A stretch of 64,000 nt of DNA from the NCBI GenBank assembly GCA_963739235.1, contig CAVTZY010000034.1:62001-126000 (forward strand), given 5' to 3'. The stretch's first letter is position 1. Each line of letters begins with the position of its first letter. Below, piece by piece: positions 9,177 through 18,314 of the stretch. Source of the stretch: JAFNAG01 sp963739235 (GTDB taxonomy: Bacteria; Acidobacteriota; UBA6911). Under the pieces are notes generated by a model that was given only the letters and a program-made list of their open reading frames with translations, was not told the origin of the DNA and did no database searches. The position numbers were made by a program, and so were the translations under genes.

Positions 9177-10184
9177 ATGGTTAAGATTGCGTTATTGGGA
9201 TTTGGCAATGTCGGGCGCGCATTCATGCGCTATCTCGACAAGACGGGTGCAAGCGACGAGTTCAAGATCTACGGCATCGCGGATATCACCGGCGGCTTGA
9301 TTTTGCGGGAGGCAGAAGAAGCGCGTGGGCTCCTGGAGATGCAGGAGCAAGGGCGAACCGTGGCCGATTGCGCCGTGCGCGGCTCCTTTTTCAACGTCTT
9401 GTCCTATGTCAACCACCTCCACAATGCAGGCATTTCGGTGCTGGTGGAGTGTATGCCCACCAATCCCGTGAACGGCCAGCCCGCCCTGGACCTGCTCAGG
9501 CGCGCCATCGATACAGGCCTCGACATCGTAACCGTGGACAAGGGGCCGCTCGTTCACGGCTACCAGTCTCTCGTCTCCGCAGCCGGGCATATGGGCACAA
9601 AGCTGGCCTATAGCGGCACAACCGGCGTCCGGCCCCCTGCCGAAATTGCCGGCTGCCATGTTACGGATATTCGCGGCATCCTCAACGGAACCACCAACTA
9701 CATTCTTACCGAAATGCAGGAGCGCGGCATTACTTTCAAGGAGGCTCTGGTCCTGGCAATCCAGCAGGGGATCGCAGAGCCGAATCCCGAGCTCGACATC
9801 CAGGGCTGGGATACCGCATGCAAACTCTTGATCCTGGCCAACGAGTGGATGCATGCCGGAGCATCCATCCGCGATGTGGCGCGCATTGGGATCGGTGGGG
9901 AAACGGAGCAATTGATCGCGGAAGCTCGGGCCTCCGGGCGCTATGTGCGTCTCGTCGGCCGTGCCCACCTGCAGGAAGGACGACCGCGCCTGACTGTGGG
10001 CCCTATGATTTTGGGACCGCAGTCGCTCCTGCACTCCATCGCGGGCACTTCCAAGGGCGCAATTTTCGCGACCAGAGAACGGGGCGAGGTTTTCGCCGCC
10101 GGCGTCTCCGGCCGTGACGCCATCGCACAGATCATACTCGACGATATCAAGGCGATACTCACCAAACGCGCATCTGATAAGTGA
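9177..10184 (+). CDS. hom: homoserine dehydrogenase
   Basis: NAD(P)-dependent reduction of aspartate semialdehyde to homoserine, the branch to threonine and methionine. The 335-residue protein has the N-terminal Rossmann motif GFGNVGRA at residues 8-15, the VTVDKGPLVHGY segment, and the family signature GILNGTTNYILTEM. It lacks the C-terminal ACT regulatory domain, so it is the short form. An upstream in-frame extension to 8946 is repeat DNA; ATG 9177 places the start just before the nucleotide-binding strand. No strong ribosome site is visible. It is not linked to thrB or thrC here. Confidence 0.93.
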   Translation: MVKIALLGFGNVGRAFMRYLDKTGASDEFKIYGIADITGGLILREAEEARGLLEMQEQGRTVADCAVRGSFFNVLSYVNHLHNAGISVLVECMPTNPVNGQPALDLLRRAIDTGLDIVTVDKGPLVHGYQSLVSAAGHMGTKLAYSGTTGVRPPAEIAGCHVTDIRGILNGTTNYILTEMQERGITFKEALVLAIQQGIAEPNPELDIQGWDTACKLLILANEWMHAGASIRDVARIGIGGETEQLIAEARASGRYVRLVGRAHLQEGRPRLTVGPMILGPQSLLHSIAGTSKGAIFATRERGEVFAAGVSGRDAIAQIILDDIKAILTKRASDK

Positions 10185-10313
10185 TCAGCCCGGAGGTTTG
10201 GAACTCATCTCCACACCCGTGACGCCGCCGCGCTCGTCACTTGACGTTATGCTATCTCAGGGTGCAGATTGGTGGTAACTATTCGACGCGTTCGATAGCG
10301 CTGGAGGTGGAAT

Positions 10314-10733
10314 ATGCCGTTCTGCCCGAGTTGTCAGATTGAATATCGAGCTGGATTTACCCGCTGTACAGATTGCGACGTTGAGCTTGTCCCGTCGTTG
10401 CCTGAAGAGGCGCCGGCGGAGGGGGACACGACACCGGTGGAACTGGTCGAACTGGCGACGTTCCCCAATGCCTCCGAAGCCGAGATGATTCAGGAACTGC
10501 TCGAGGATAACGGGATCAGCACTGTACTGCGCGGGAACAGAGACCCGCTCGGTGTCGTTGCCGGCAGCACCATCATTACCCTTCTGGTAAAACAAGCCGA
10601 CTTGCCCGAAGCCCAAAAACTGTACGACAGATATTTTGCAGGAGAGGTGGAAGGGGCTCCTCAACCGGAATTGGCCGACGAGGAAGAGGATTCCGATCAG
10701 CCTTCCCTGCCTGACCCAAGGGAAAGGTCCTGA
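10314..10733 (+). CDS. zinc-ribbon plus DUF2007-like small protein
   Basis: A 139-residue acidic protein. The N-terminus has a CPSC...CTDC zinc ribbon (residues 4-22). The middle (VELATFPNASEAEMIQELLE, then a GI.TVLRGNRDPL segment) matches the DUF2007 putative signal-transducing fold. The C-terminal tail is acidic (DEEEDSD). GGAGGTGGAAT before the ATG is a good ribosome site. The next small membrane protein starts 3 bp after its stop, so they are probably co-translated. The function is unknown. Confidence 0.75.
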   Translation: MPFCPSCQIEYRAGFTRCTDCDVELVPSLPEEAPAEGDTTPVELVELATFPNASEAEMIQELLEDNGISTVLRGNRDPLGVVAGSTIITLLVKQADLPEAQKLYDRYFAGEVEGAPQPELADEEEDSDQPSLPDPRERS

Positions 10734-10736
10734 TCT

Positions 10737-10931
10737 ATGATCAAGTTCTTACTCTGGTGTATCCTGTTGATTCTGTGCTGGCCCCTGGCCTTGCTGGCTC
10801 TGGTCCTCTATCCTCTGGTCTGGGTGATTCTGCTTCCTTTTCGACTTGTCGGCATCGCGGTCTCCGGTGTGTTTGAGTTGTTTTGGGCGGTGATTACCCT
10901 CCCCGCCCGCGTTCTAAGGAAGCTCGCCTAA
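10737..10931 (+). CDS. small hydrophobic membrane protein
   Basis: A 64-residue protein made almost wholly of hydrophobic residues with a basic C-terminus (ARVLRKLA), predicting two membrane-spanning helices (about 3-30 and 33-57). It starts 3 bp after the DUF2007-like gene. Function unknown. Confidence 0.6.
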   Translation: MIKFLLWCILLILCWPLALLALVLYPLVWVILLPFRLVGIAVSGVFELFWAVITLPARVLRKLA

Positions 10932-11115
10932 TGTCGAGGTACGGGGACAGGTCGGCATCCGAAATGCACGGTCAGCAAAGAAGATCACAAAGCGGAAACG
11001 CCGCAACCAAAAGAATCTCACTGCAGAGACGTTGCAGAGGCGAAGACGTGCAGACCGTCAACGACTCTGTGGCGCATGCCCTCGCCCTTCCAGGGCTCTG
11101 CTTCTGTTCACTGGT

Positions 11116-11150
11116 TACCCCGGGCGGCGCTGCGCTTGCCTGGGGCTACT
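11116..11150. repeat. CCCCGGGC palindrome, first copy
   Basis: A 35-bp palindromic unit, CCCGGG arms around a GCGCTGCGCTTGCC core, that recurs almost unchanged at 39357-39391. It is part of the non-coding stretch 10932-11646 in front of bshA, which holds this unit and the 69-bp tandem repeat. Confidence 0.75.
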
Positions 11151-11168
11151 ATCTTGCCGCCGCTGCCG

Positions 11169-11513
11169 CGGCTGCGCGCGCAACGAGGCGCCCCATCACG
11201 CACATCATCGCGGGCCTCTCGGATCCCGCTGCTTCCGCGCTTGCTGAATTATGCGTGCCCACTGAGAGGCAGGCCATCGCAGGCATCCCGCTTCCTGCTG
11301 TTCCCGCGCTTGCTGAAGTATGCGTGCCCTGGGAGGGGCAGGCCATCACAGGCATCCCGCTGCTCGCCAGCGCCGCAGTTGCTGAAAGATGCATGCGCTC
11401 TGACAAGTATGTCATCGCGCGCATTACGCTTCCTGCCGTTTCCGCGCTTCCTGGTGTGCTGCCCCGGAGGGGCACTGAGAAAGTAGCCGGCGGCAAGCCG
11501 CGCAGCGGCGCCG
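11169..11513. repeat. 69-bp tandem repeat array
   Basis: Units beginning at 11238, 11307, 11376 and 11445 are exactly 69 bp apart, with a decayed unit before the first. Each holds a GCTTGCTGAA-like word, a GTGCCC...GGCAGGCCATC block and GGCATCCCGCT. Because 69 is a multiple of three, an ORF reads through it as 23-residue repeats (ALAEVCVPWEGQAITGIPL type). That ORF has no ribosome site and runs into the bshA start, so I treat the array as non-coding. Confidence 0.75.
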
Positions 11514-11646
11514 CCCCCGGTATGTGGTCGCCAGCGAAGGAGCCCTGGAGGGGCGAAAGAAAACCCTTCGTCGCCCGGCAGGCATTTGCACAAGAACAAA
11601 ACAAAGAGCATGCCCGCTTTTTTTTCATCGCCGAGGAGGAATGCGC

Positions 11647-12771
11647 GTGAAGATCGGAATTACCTGTTACCCGACGTACGGCGGCAGCGGCATCGTGGCC
11701 ACTGAGCTTGGCAAGGAACTCGCCGAAAGAGGGCATGAAATTCACTTCATCAGCTATGCCCTGCCCTTGCGTTTGAACCGGACGACACCGAATATTTTCT
11801 TTCATGAGGTTCAGGTCACAAATTATCCTCTCTTCGATCATCCTCCTTACACGCTTGCCCTGGCGACCAAGATGGCCGAAGTAGCGACAACGCTGGGGCT
11901 GGATCTGCTCCACTGCCACTACGCCATTCCGCATTCGGTCAGCGCCTTTTTGGCCAAATCGATGCTGCTCCCGCACAGGCTTCCTGTCGTAACAACTCTT
12001 CATGGCACCGATATTACCCTCGTGGGCGCCGATCGCTCCTACCTTCCCATTACCAAATTTTCTATCGAGCAATCCGACGGCGTCACCGCGGTTTCCCAGT
12101 ACCTCAGGCAAGCCACGTTGGAGACATTTGGCGTTAGCAATGAAATCGAGGTGATCTACAACTTTGTCAACTGCGATATCTATCGTCCGGAGCCGCGACC
12201 GGAACTGCGAGCGCGTTTCGCTCTCCCCGGGGAAAGGATACTCATCCATCTCTCGAACTTCAGGGCGGTAAAACGGACCGATAACGTCATCGAGATTTTT
12301 CAGCGGGTTCAAAAGGAGCTCCCCGCGGTTCTCCTCATGGTCGGAGACGGACCCGAGCGCAGTCATGCCGAATTCCTGGCGCTCCAATACGGCATCATGA
12401 ACAACATCCGCTTCCTGGGCAAGCGGGACAACATCGAAGAGCTGATTGGGGCCTCCGACCTGCTCCTCCTGCCGAGCGAAACCGAATCGTTCGGCCTCGT
12501 GGCCTTGGAAGCCATGGCTTGCGAGGTCCCGGTGGTCGTGTCGAAGGTCGGAGGTCTCCCCGAAGTGGTCACCCATGGCAAAGAGGGGTATCTGGTCGAT
12601 GTGCACAACATTGACGGCATGGCGGAGCGCTCGCTCGAAATCCTCTCCAACGACAGCCTGCGCCGGGAAATGGGGAAGCGCGGCAGGGAAACCGCCAAGG
12701 CACGATTTTGCGCCGACAGAATCATCAAAGTCTACGAGGATTACTACCAGAAGGTGCTGGACAAAGGTTGA
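11647..12771 (+). CDS. bshA: GT4 glycosyltransferase, BshA-type GlcNAc-malate synthase
   Basis: Likely transfers GlcNAc from UDP-GlcNAc to L-malate, the first step of bacillithiol synthesis. The 374-residue protein has the family N-terminus GITCYPTYGGSGIVATELG, the HGTDITLVGADRSY segment, and the donor-site E-x7-E motif PSETESFGLVALEAMA near residue 280. BshA is favoured over other GT4 enzymes because of the CYPTYGGSG and HGTDIT motifs. GTG 11647 is chosen because GAGGAGG lies 7 nt upstream; ATG 11641 would be too close. bshB and bshC are not in the window. Confidence 0.88.
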   Translation: MKIGITCYPTYGGSGIVATELGKELAERGHEIHFISYALPLRLNRTTPNIFFHEVQVTNYPLFDHPPYTLALATKMAEVATTLGLDLLHCHYAIPHSVSAFLAKSMLLPHRLPVVTTLHGTDITLVGADRSYLPITKFSIEQSDGVTAVSQYLRQATLETFGVSNEIEVIYNFVNCDIYRPEPRPELRARFALPGERILIHLSNFRAVKRTDNVIEIFQRVQKELPAVLLMVGDGPERSHAEFLALQYGIMNNIRFLGKRDNIEELIGASDLLLLPSETESFGLVALEAMACEVPVVVSKVGGLPEVVTHGKEGYLVDVHNIDGMAERSLEILSNDSLRREMGKRGRETAKARFCADRIIKVYEDYYQKVLDKG

Positions 12772-12948
12772 TCCCGCGGTCCCGATCGAGCCTCCCATGT
12801 CCTTCTGCCATTGAGCCCTGGCGGGGCACTCGCTGAATCCACACAATTCATTGCAAATCCATAATGAGATTTGTCATCCGGTACGATAAAAAGACTGAAT
12901 TCACTGATTCCGAATGCCACTGCAGGCTGCAGCCCGAAAGGAGTGCGC

Positions 12949-13326
12949 ATGTCTATCGAGTTCTTCCATGCGCGCGGTGATCGCGTTAGGCCCATCGATC
13001 CCAACAAGTTACTGGAAGACCTGTGCGGGCAGCCCGAGTTGATCACCAGACTCCTCTACGTGTTTCAGGCCGAGACACAAAAGGATATCGATGGTCTAGA
13101 GGCCGCGTTAGCTGCGCACGATTCCTGCAAGGTGGCGACCCTTGCGCATCGCCTCAAGGGCTCTGCCGCGACCATCGGAGCCGAGCCCCTGAGAATCGAG
13201 GCGGCACAAATTGAAGGGCTTGGGCGCCAGGGCAATCTGCGGCAGGCGCAGGATCATATGTCGGATCTGCACCAGGAATTCGAGCGCTTCTGCGGCTTCA
13301 TGTCCGAGCTGCGCAATTCGGAGTGA
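12949..13326 (+). CDS. histidine phosphotransfer (Hpt) domain protein
   Basis: A 125-residue four-helix protein that carries phosphate between a hybrid kinase and a response regulator. The phospho-accepting His is in TLAHRLKGSAATIGA at about residue 67. AAAGGAG lies 5 nt upstream of ATG 12949. It stands 124 bp ahead of a NarL-type regulator, its plausible partner. The hybrid kinase at 39.6 kb could feed it, but that link is inference. Confidence 0.85.
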   Translation: MSIEFFHARGDRVRPIDPNKLLEDLCGQPELITRLLYVFQAETQKDIDGLEAALAAHDSCKVATLAHRLKGSAATIGAEPLRIEAAQIEGLGRQGNLRQAQDHMSDLHQEFERFCGFMSELRNSE

Positions 13327-13450
13327 CCGGCGATGGGGCTGGTTACATCGCGAAATTGCTGTGAACCTCGGGCGCGATCATGTCGATTAGAAAGTTTGGA
13401 GAAAGAAATAAAGACCTTATTGACTTAATTTCGCCCTTGGCATCCCAAAC

Positions 13451-14203
13451 ATGATGACTACTCAGAGCGAAGGATCGCGGCAAACCATAGGAATTCTGCT
13501 TGTGGACGATCACACGGTCGTGCGCGCTGCCTTGCGCATGCTGATCGAGAAGCAACCCGGCATGGTAGTCATTGGCGAAGCCGCCAACAAGGCGGAAGCC
13601 ATCCCTATGGCCGCACGCGAGCTCCCTGAGATCATCCTCCTCGACCTTTGCCTTGGCGAAGAAAGCGGCATTGATCTCATTCCGGAGTTTCTCGCGGTTT
13701 CGGAAGAATCCAAGATCATCGTTCTGACGGGCGTCCATGACCCGGCCGAACACCAACGGGCCATGCGGCAAGGGGCTATGGGGGTTGTGCACAAAGAGAC
13801 CTCTGCCGCCATGCTGATCAAGGCCATCCATCGGGTCAATGCCGGCGAACTCTGGCTCGATCGGAATATGACCGCAAAACTGGTGTCCCGATTGCGGCGC
13901 GACCTGGAAACTCCCAAGCCCTCGGCGGCAGACGATGCCGCCTCTCAATTGACCCCCCGCGAACTCGAGGTCATTTCTTGGGTCGGTGAAGGACTGAAGA
14001 ACAAACAGATCGCCGACAGGCTTTCGATCAGCGAAGCCACGGTGCGGCACCACCTCACCTCCATTCTCAAAAAACTCGATGTCTCGGACCGCCTCGAACT
14101 ACTCATCTATGCGTACCAGAACAACCTGGTCAGCATTAAGCGGGAAAACGGCGGAGGAAAGACACAGCCGCTGCCCTTAGTGCTGGGCCGTACTCTGCAA
14201 TGA
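13451..14203 (+). CDS. NarL/FixJ-type response regulator
   Basis: A 250-residue DNA-binding response regulator. The receiver domain (residues 13-130) has acidic pocket DD in LLVDDHTVV, the phospho-acceptor Asp in IILLDLCLGEESG, Thr in IIVLTGVHD and Lys in GVVHKETS. The LuxR-type HTH (about 165-230) has TPRELEVISWVGEGLKNKQI and SEATVRHHLTSILKKL. It follows the Hpt gene and converges on the PLD gene with a 3-bp gap. Target genes are unknown. Confidence 0.92.
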   Translation: MMTTQSEGSRQTIGILLVDDHTVVRAALRMLIEKQPGMVVIGEAANKAEAIPMAARELPEIILLDLCLGEESGIDLIPEFLAVSEESKIIVLTGVHDPAEHQRAMRQGAMGVVHKETSAAMLIKAIHRVNAGELWLDRNMTAKLVSRLRRDLETPKPSAADDAASQLTPRELEVISWVGEGLKNKQIADRLSISEATVRHHLTSILKKLDVSDRLELLIYAYQNNLVSIKRENGGGKTQPLPLVLGRTLQ

Positions 14204-14206
14204 CGG

Positions 14207-15447
14207 TTATCGCCCCCAGATGTGGTTAAATTCTGCGATGAACCCTTGAATGACAGTGGATCCCTGGATGAAAACCGCGTTTTCGTAGTTACTATCCTCG
14301 GCGCTGGCCGACCAGTTGTAACTGCCCGTAAACAGAATCATGCCATCGATGATCATGAACTTGTTGTGCATGATGCCGCCGGACGCCCCGGCCGACCGTT
14401 TCAGCTGAAATCCCAATTGCTCGAGGGTGGCGATTTCGCTGCCCTGATCGTTCGCCTGGCTGCTATCCGCAATAATTCGGATTTGCACGCCTCGATTGCG
14501 CGCATTGATCAGGGCGTCCCGGATCGCATCCGCCGTAAAGGAATAAATGGCTATATCAATGGTCGCACCGGCTTTGTTGATCTCATCTATCAGCCGGGCG
14601 CGCACGCCTCCTCTCGGCGAAAACATGGCTGTTGCGCCCGCCGCGGCATAACCAGGTTGTCCGACTGGGAGCGCGCTGAAGACGGACGACGTGTGATAGC
14701 GCACCGCGGTCGCGGCAAGGTAGCCGGCGCTTAGCCTGAGGTCGGCACTGCCCGATGGAATATCCTCGCCAAGGATCTGCCAGAGAAATGCAGCCATGTG
14801 ACTCCCGGGAGGTATGGAGATACGGCTGGACCTGAAGATTGTCCCATCACGCCGGCGCAGAGCAAGCGTTCCCTCCGCGGGGCCCGCTCCGGCGTTGGCA
14901 AGCGCAAAGCCGGTTCGGAATCCGTCCTCCTCATCGGCAAAAAATCCATGGATGAAATCGGCAGGATTCCGGGAATCGACGCCTCCGCATATAGGTCTGG
15001 GCCCCGGTAATACTGAAAAACAGCGTTGCCGGAGAGATCCACCGTTGGATTGGCAGTAACCTTAGCCCATCCTATGAGCGCCGATTCAGCGGCGCCTGTC
15101 GTGGTTACCTTGGTGGATCCATGTGCAGGTAGGAACACCTGGAATGAACTCGAATTGGAGCCATTGATGGTTAGATTTAACGGTGTTCCCGTGTCGGAAT
15201 AAAAAGTTATCGTGGCCGTGGTAGCGGTTTCAGAAGCGTTCGTCAGCAGCAGTTGTGTTCTATTGCCCCCGCCATCGGCGATTTGCGGAAAAATCAGGAC
15301 AACCGGGTCATCGGCAACAACAGCCAACGCCACCGGGACCTCAAGATAAGCCGTTGCACTGCGACTCTCCTCACTCGAAAGCGCGATCGCGAGTGCATAT
15401 GCCAGCACAAATACCGCATTGTACAGACCAAGGGAGCGGCGCATCAT
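14207..15447 (-). pseudogene. secreted beta-domain fused to single-HKD PLD nuclease, frameshifted
   Basis: From ATG 15447 (GGAGG 5 nt upstream) a signal-anchor and an all-beta domain of the kind found on acidobacterial exported proteins (IFPQIADGGGNRTQLLLTNA) read to SIPGILPISSMD. Then a T6 run (plus-strand A6 at 14938-14943) shifts the frame. Adding one base continues as FFADEEDGFRTGFALANAG, then a phospholipase-D domain with IDIAIYSFTADAIRDALINA and one HKD motif, HNKFMIIDGMILFTGSYNWS. One HKD copy suggests a dimeric Nuc-like nuclease or phosphodiesterase. ATG 14797 is internal. Pseudogene or homopolymer error. Confidence 0.75.
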
Positions 15448-15645
15448 GATATCCTCCAGCCGACCCAACATCGGCCCGCCGATCGGCGGACATCGGGATT
15501 GATTTCCATTGCTTTTCTAGCACAGATCCGATAGGAGATCTAAGCCAAATGCGAACATTTGGCAGTTACGCCGATGGGAGATTGAGCGGCAGACACCCGC
15601 GCATCCATTTTCGATGATTAGTTCCTACAGTAATGATGCCCGAGC

Positions 15646-16909
15646 ATGACACATTCCCCGACGGATACTTCGCGAACTCTCTTCCGCTATGGTTTTTATT
15701 TTTCTCTCCTTTTCTTTTTCTATGGAACGCTATTTCCTTTCCGGTTTGATTTCTCAACAACAGAAATTTCAAAAGCCTGGTCCCAGGCAGGTTCCCTGCC
15801 CTATTGGGATGTCGCGCGCGGCCGCATTCCTAGCGTGCCGGATACCGTGGCCAACATTTCTTCTGACTTTGCCCCTCGGCTTTCTAGGCTTCCTTCATCG
15901 ATCGGAAAACGGCAGGTCCAGCAAGGTATGGAAGTGGTGTGCTCTGGGATTCGCGCTCGGCATGGCTACGGAGTTTCTGCAATTGGCCATCCCATCGCGC
16001 TCCTCCAGTGTCACGGACATTCTGAACAATGGCGTCGGTACCTTCACCGGCGCTGCTCTGGCTCGTGGGACCGGACCGCGTTTGCGCAGTTTCTTGCGCG
16101 GGGCCTCGTTTGATTGCGAACATACCTACCTCTGGTTGCTGGTCGGAACGTTGGTGGTCTTCATGTTTGCGCCTTTTGATTTCAGCCTGGATGTTTCTAA
16201 AATCATCTCCGATATCAGAATCCTCCGCCAAAATCCCTGGGAATTGGGCGTGCCCGTCGGCGATGGTTGGGTACAGATGGCGGGCTTTGCGCTCGTAGGC
16301 GGGCTCGCCGGCAGAATGGCTCGCAGCGGCCGACTCATGCAACTGTCGTGCGCGCGGGCAACGTCAGCTATAGTGCTACTCCTTCCCCTCGAACTGGAAT
16401 TCTTGCAACTGCTGGTGGCCTCGCATGCGCCTTCATTGCGCGATCTGGCCATGGAGATTTCGGGCGCGGCGGCAGGGTGGATGGCCGGGCTCTTCGTTCC
16501 AGCATTGGCGAGACCGTTCCTTGCTTTTATCCTCTGGAACCTGGCCATAATAGCGGCTGGCCTGAGTCCCTTCCATTTTGTGAATTGGCCGGCGACAACC
16601 TCTTTTCAGTGGATACCGTTCATTGAATACTACAAACAGACCGCGGCGCCGGCACTGGGTGACGCCATGAATGGATTGGCAGGATTTGGGCTATTGGCAG
16701 GCCTCTTGCAGTTGTCGTGCTTACATTGCCCGCGCTGGTTGATTGCAGGCTATGCCATGGCTCTGGCCGCGGGGATCGAATTCACACAGTTGTTTGTTCC
16801 CTCGCGCTATGCCAACATCACGGATATCCTCATCGCCGGTTTGGGGGCGTGGATAGGATCTTTAATCTGCACCGGCATCGAATTCCCCGAAGCAAAAAAC
16901 CGGACATAA
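15646..16909 (+). pseudogene. VanZ-family membrane protein, one frameshift
   Basis: A polytopic membrane protein with repeated VanZ-like units. The first frame from ATG 15646 gives RYGFYFSLLFFFYGTLFPF and WDVARGRIPSVPDTVANI. Near 15857, in a TTT run, the frame changes and continues as LLTLPLGFLGFLH. Two ATEFLQLAIPSRSSSVTDIL / EFTQLFVPSRYANITDIL units near residues 105 and 385 mark the internal VanZ duplication. One extra T explains the shift. VanZ relatives affect glycopeptide sensitivity in some bacteria; the usual function is unknown. It is divergent from the PLD fusion gene. Confidence 0.75.
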
Positions 16910-17076
16910 GGCGGCACAACCACTCCCCCCAGTGATCGCCGTGACCACAGAGCAGACCATTCCCGGCTTGTCTCCGTCCTCGGCTAGTTAACTCGATATT
17001 AGGGAATCCGTGGAGTCGGACCGAAATGAACCCTGGTTTTTCAGAAGGAAGGCGCGAAATACCGTCTACAAATCAG

Positions 17077-17153
17077 TGGCGTCCCCAACGGGATTCGAAC
17101 CCGTGTTGCCGCATTGAAAGCGCGGTGTCCTAGGCCGACTAGACGATGGGGAC
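17077..17153 (-). tRNA. tRNA-Glu (anticodon TTC), CCA encoded
   Basis: On the minus strand GTCCCCA pairs with TGGGGAC in the acceptor stem, the anticodon loop is CTTTCAA and the T-arm has GGGTTCGAATCCC. Discriminator G and CCA are encoded (17077-17079). The 300 bp upstream (17154-17458) hold no gene; a TATAGT box about 30 bp ahead could be its promoter. Confidence 0.97.
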
Positions 17154-17458
17154 GCAGGAACTGTCATCAGGTGCCGGGATTTACTATACCTCAAAACCTG
17201 CGCATTTTCCGGCTCCCGAGCTATCCGCAGAAATGCGGCGCACATTCTGGCATTATTGCCTCGGAATTTCAAGCTACTCCGGCATTTTGCATTTTCCCGG
17301 CACCCATTCTGATCCCCTGCCCTTTCCCTCAAACACACCCTCCATAAGCAAGACTGAGATGGATTTCGTTCGCACCCTTGACATTCTCAACGCGTACGGG
17401 TCATCCTGACGATCCCGTGCGATCCTGAACCTAAGGCTTCTCAGCAGAGGATGCCGAT

Positions 17459-17950
17459 ATGGCTATTAAACACGTTACGGTTTTTACCGATGGAGCCTGC
17501 CTGGGCAATCCCGGGCCGGGCGGGTATGGCGTCGTTCTCCTCTACGAGAATCATCGCAAAGAGCTCTCCGGCGGTTTTCGTCTGACCACCAACAATCGCA
17601 TGGAGATACTGGCTGCCGTGGTCGCGCTTGAAACGCTCAAGGAAAAATGCCGCGTCACCCTTCACAGCGACTCGCAATATGTGGTGAATGCGATCGAAAA
17701 GGGCTGGGCCGTGCGTTGGTGCGCCAACCAGTGGCGCCGCAACAAGAGCGAAATGGCGCTCAATCCCGATCTATGGGAGCGGCTGCTTAACTGCACCGCA
17801 AGACACCAGGCCGAGTTTCGTTGGGTCAAAGGCCATGCCGGCCATCCGGAAAATGAGCGCTGCGATCAATTGGCCATGGCAGCCGCAAAGGGTGAGAACC
17901 TGGCTGTTGACGCCGGCTATGAAAATACCCTGCCTCAGCGCAAATCCTGA
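17459..17950 (+). CDS. rnhA: ribonuclease HI
   Basis: Cleaves RNA in RNA-DNA hybrids. The 163-residue protein has all four catalytic acids in family context: Asp in FTDGACLGNPGPGGYG, Glu in NNRMEILAAVVAL, Asp in LHSDSQYVVNAI and Asp in NERCDQLAMAAA. GAGG lies 8 nt before ATG 17459. The 285 bp between it and tRNA-Lys hold no supported gene. Confidence 0.96.
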   Translation: MAIKHVTVFTDGACLGNPGPGGYGVVLLYENHRKELSGGFRLTTNNRMEILAAVVALETLKEKCRVTLHSDSQYVVNAIEKGWAVRWCANQWRRNKSEMALNPDLWERLLNCTARHQAEFRWVKGHAGHPENERCDQLAMAAAKGENLAVDAGYENTLPQRKS

Positions 17951-18235
17951 AAAATGCACGATCATGCCGCATCGTCATTCTCCACCCGGCCAGCACCTCA
18001 CACCGATGGCTTACACCTCAACAGCGCGATCGCAAGGCATCACTGGGGCACGCTTCGCCTCTCGACCATCATCGAAGCTGTGGCCGATTTGATCGCAGAT
18101 CTACACCAGATCCTGCAGCACGGTTTGCGCGATAGATGCGAACTCCCGAAAACTGCAATAGCAGCGACGATGAGCGGGAAAAACTTGTTCGCGAACAAAG
18201 TCAGTTGATGAGGTGTCGGTGCGGTGCGCGATGAT

Positions 18236-18311
18236 TGGTGAGCCGTGCTGGACTCGAACCAGCGACCCTCTGCTTAAAAGGCAGATGCTCTGCCGACTGA
18301 GCTAACGGCCC
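18236..18311 (-). tRNA. tRNA-Lys (anticodon TTT), CCA encoded, reconstituted by element
   Basis: GGGCCGT pairs with ACGGCTC (one G-T pair), the anticodon loop is CTTTTAA, the T-arm is GGTTCGAGTCC and ACCA is encoded. Bases 18272-18311, the 5' half through the anticodon loop, lie inside the 43-bp direct repeat shared with 26968-27010. The 3' half is therefore original chromosome and the 5' half comes with the integrated element. The upstream DNA is now the end of the integrase gene. Confidence 0.97.
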
Positions 18312-18314
18312 ATC
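18272..18314. repeat. attachment site, left end (att core)
   Basis: A 43-bp sequence identical to 26968-27010. It covers tRNA-Lys positions 1 to about 40 plus three bases upstream of the tRNA. The flanking bases differ on both sides between copies. Confidence 0.93.

Noticed and set aside
11169..11513. CRISPR array
   Set aside because: Units are contiguous 69-bp tandem repeats without alternating unique spacers, and no cas genes are present.
10883..11650. 255-residue plus-strand ORF before bshA
   Set aside because: Made of palindromes and the 69-bp tandem repeat, starts inside the previous gene and overlaps the bshA start.
11149..12846. 565-residue minus-strand ORF opposite bshA
   Set aside because: Antisense shadow of bshA and of the tandem repeat; no family motifs and no ribosome site.
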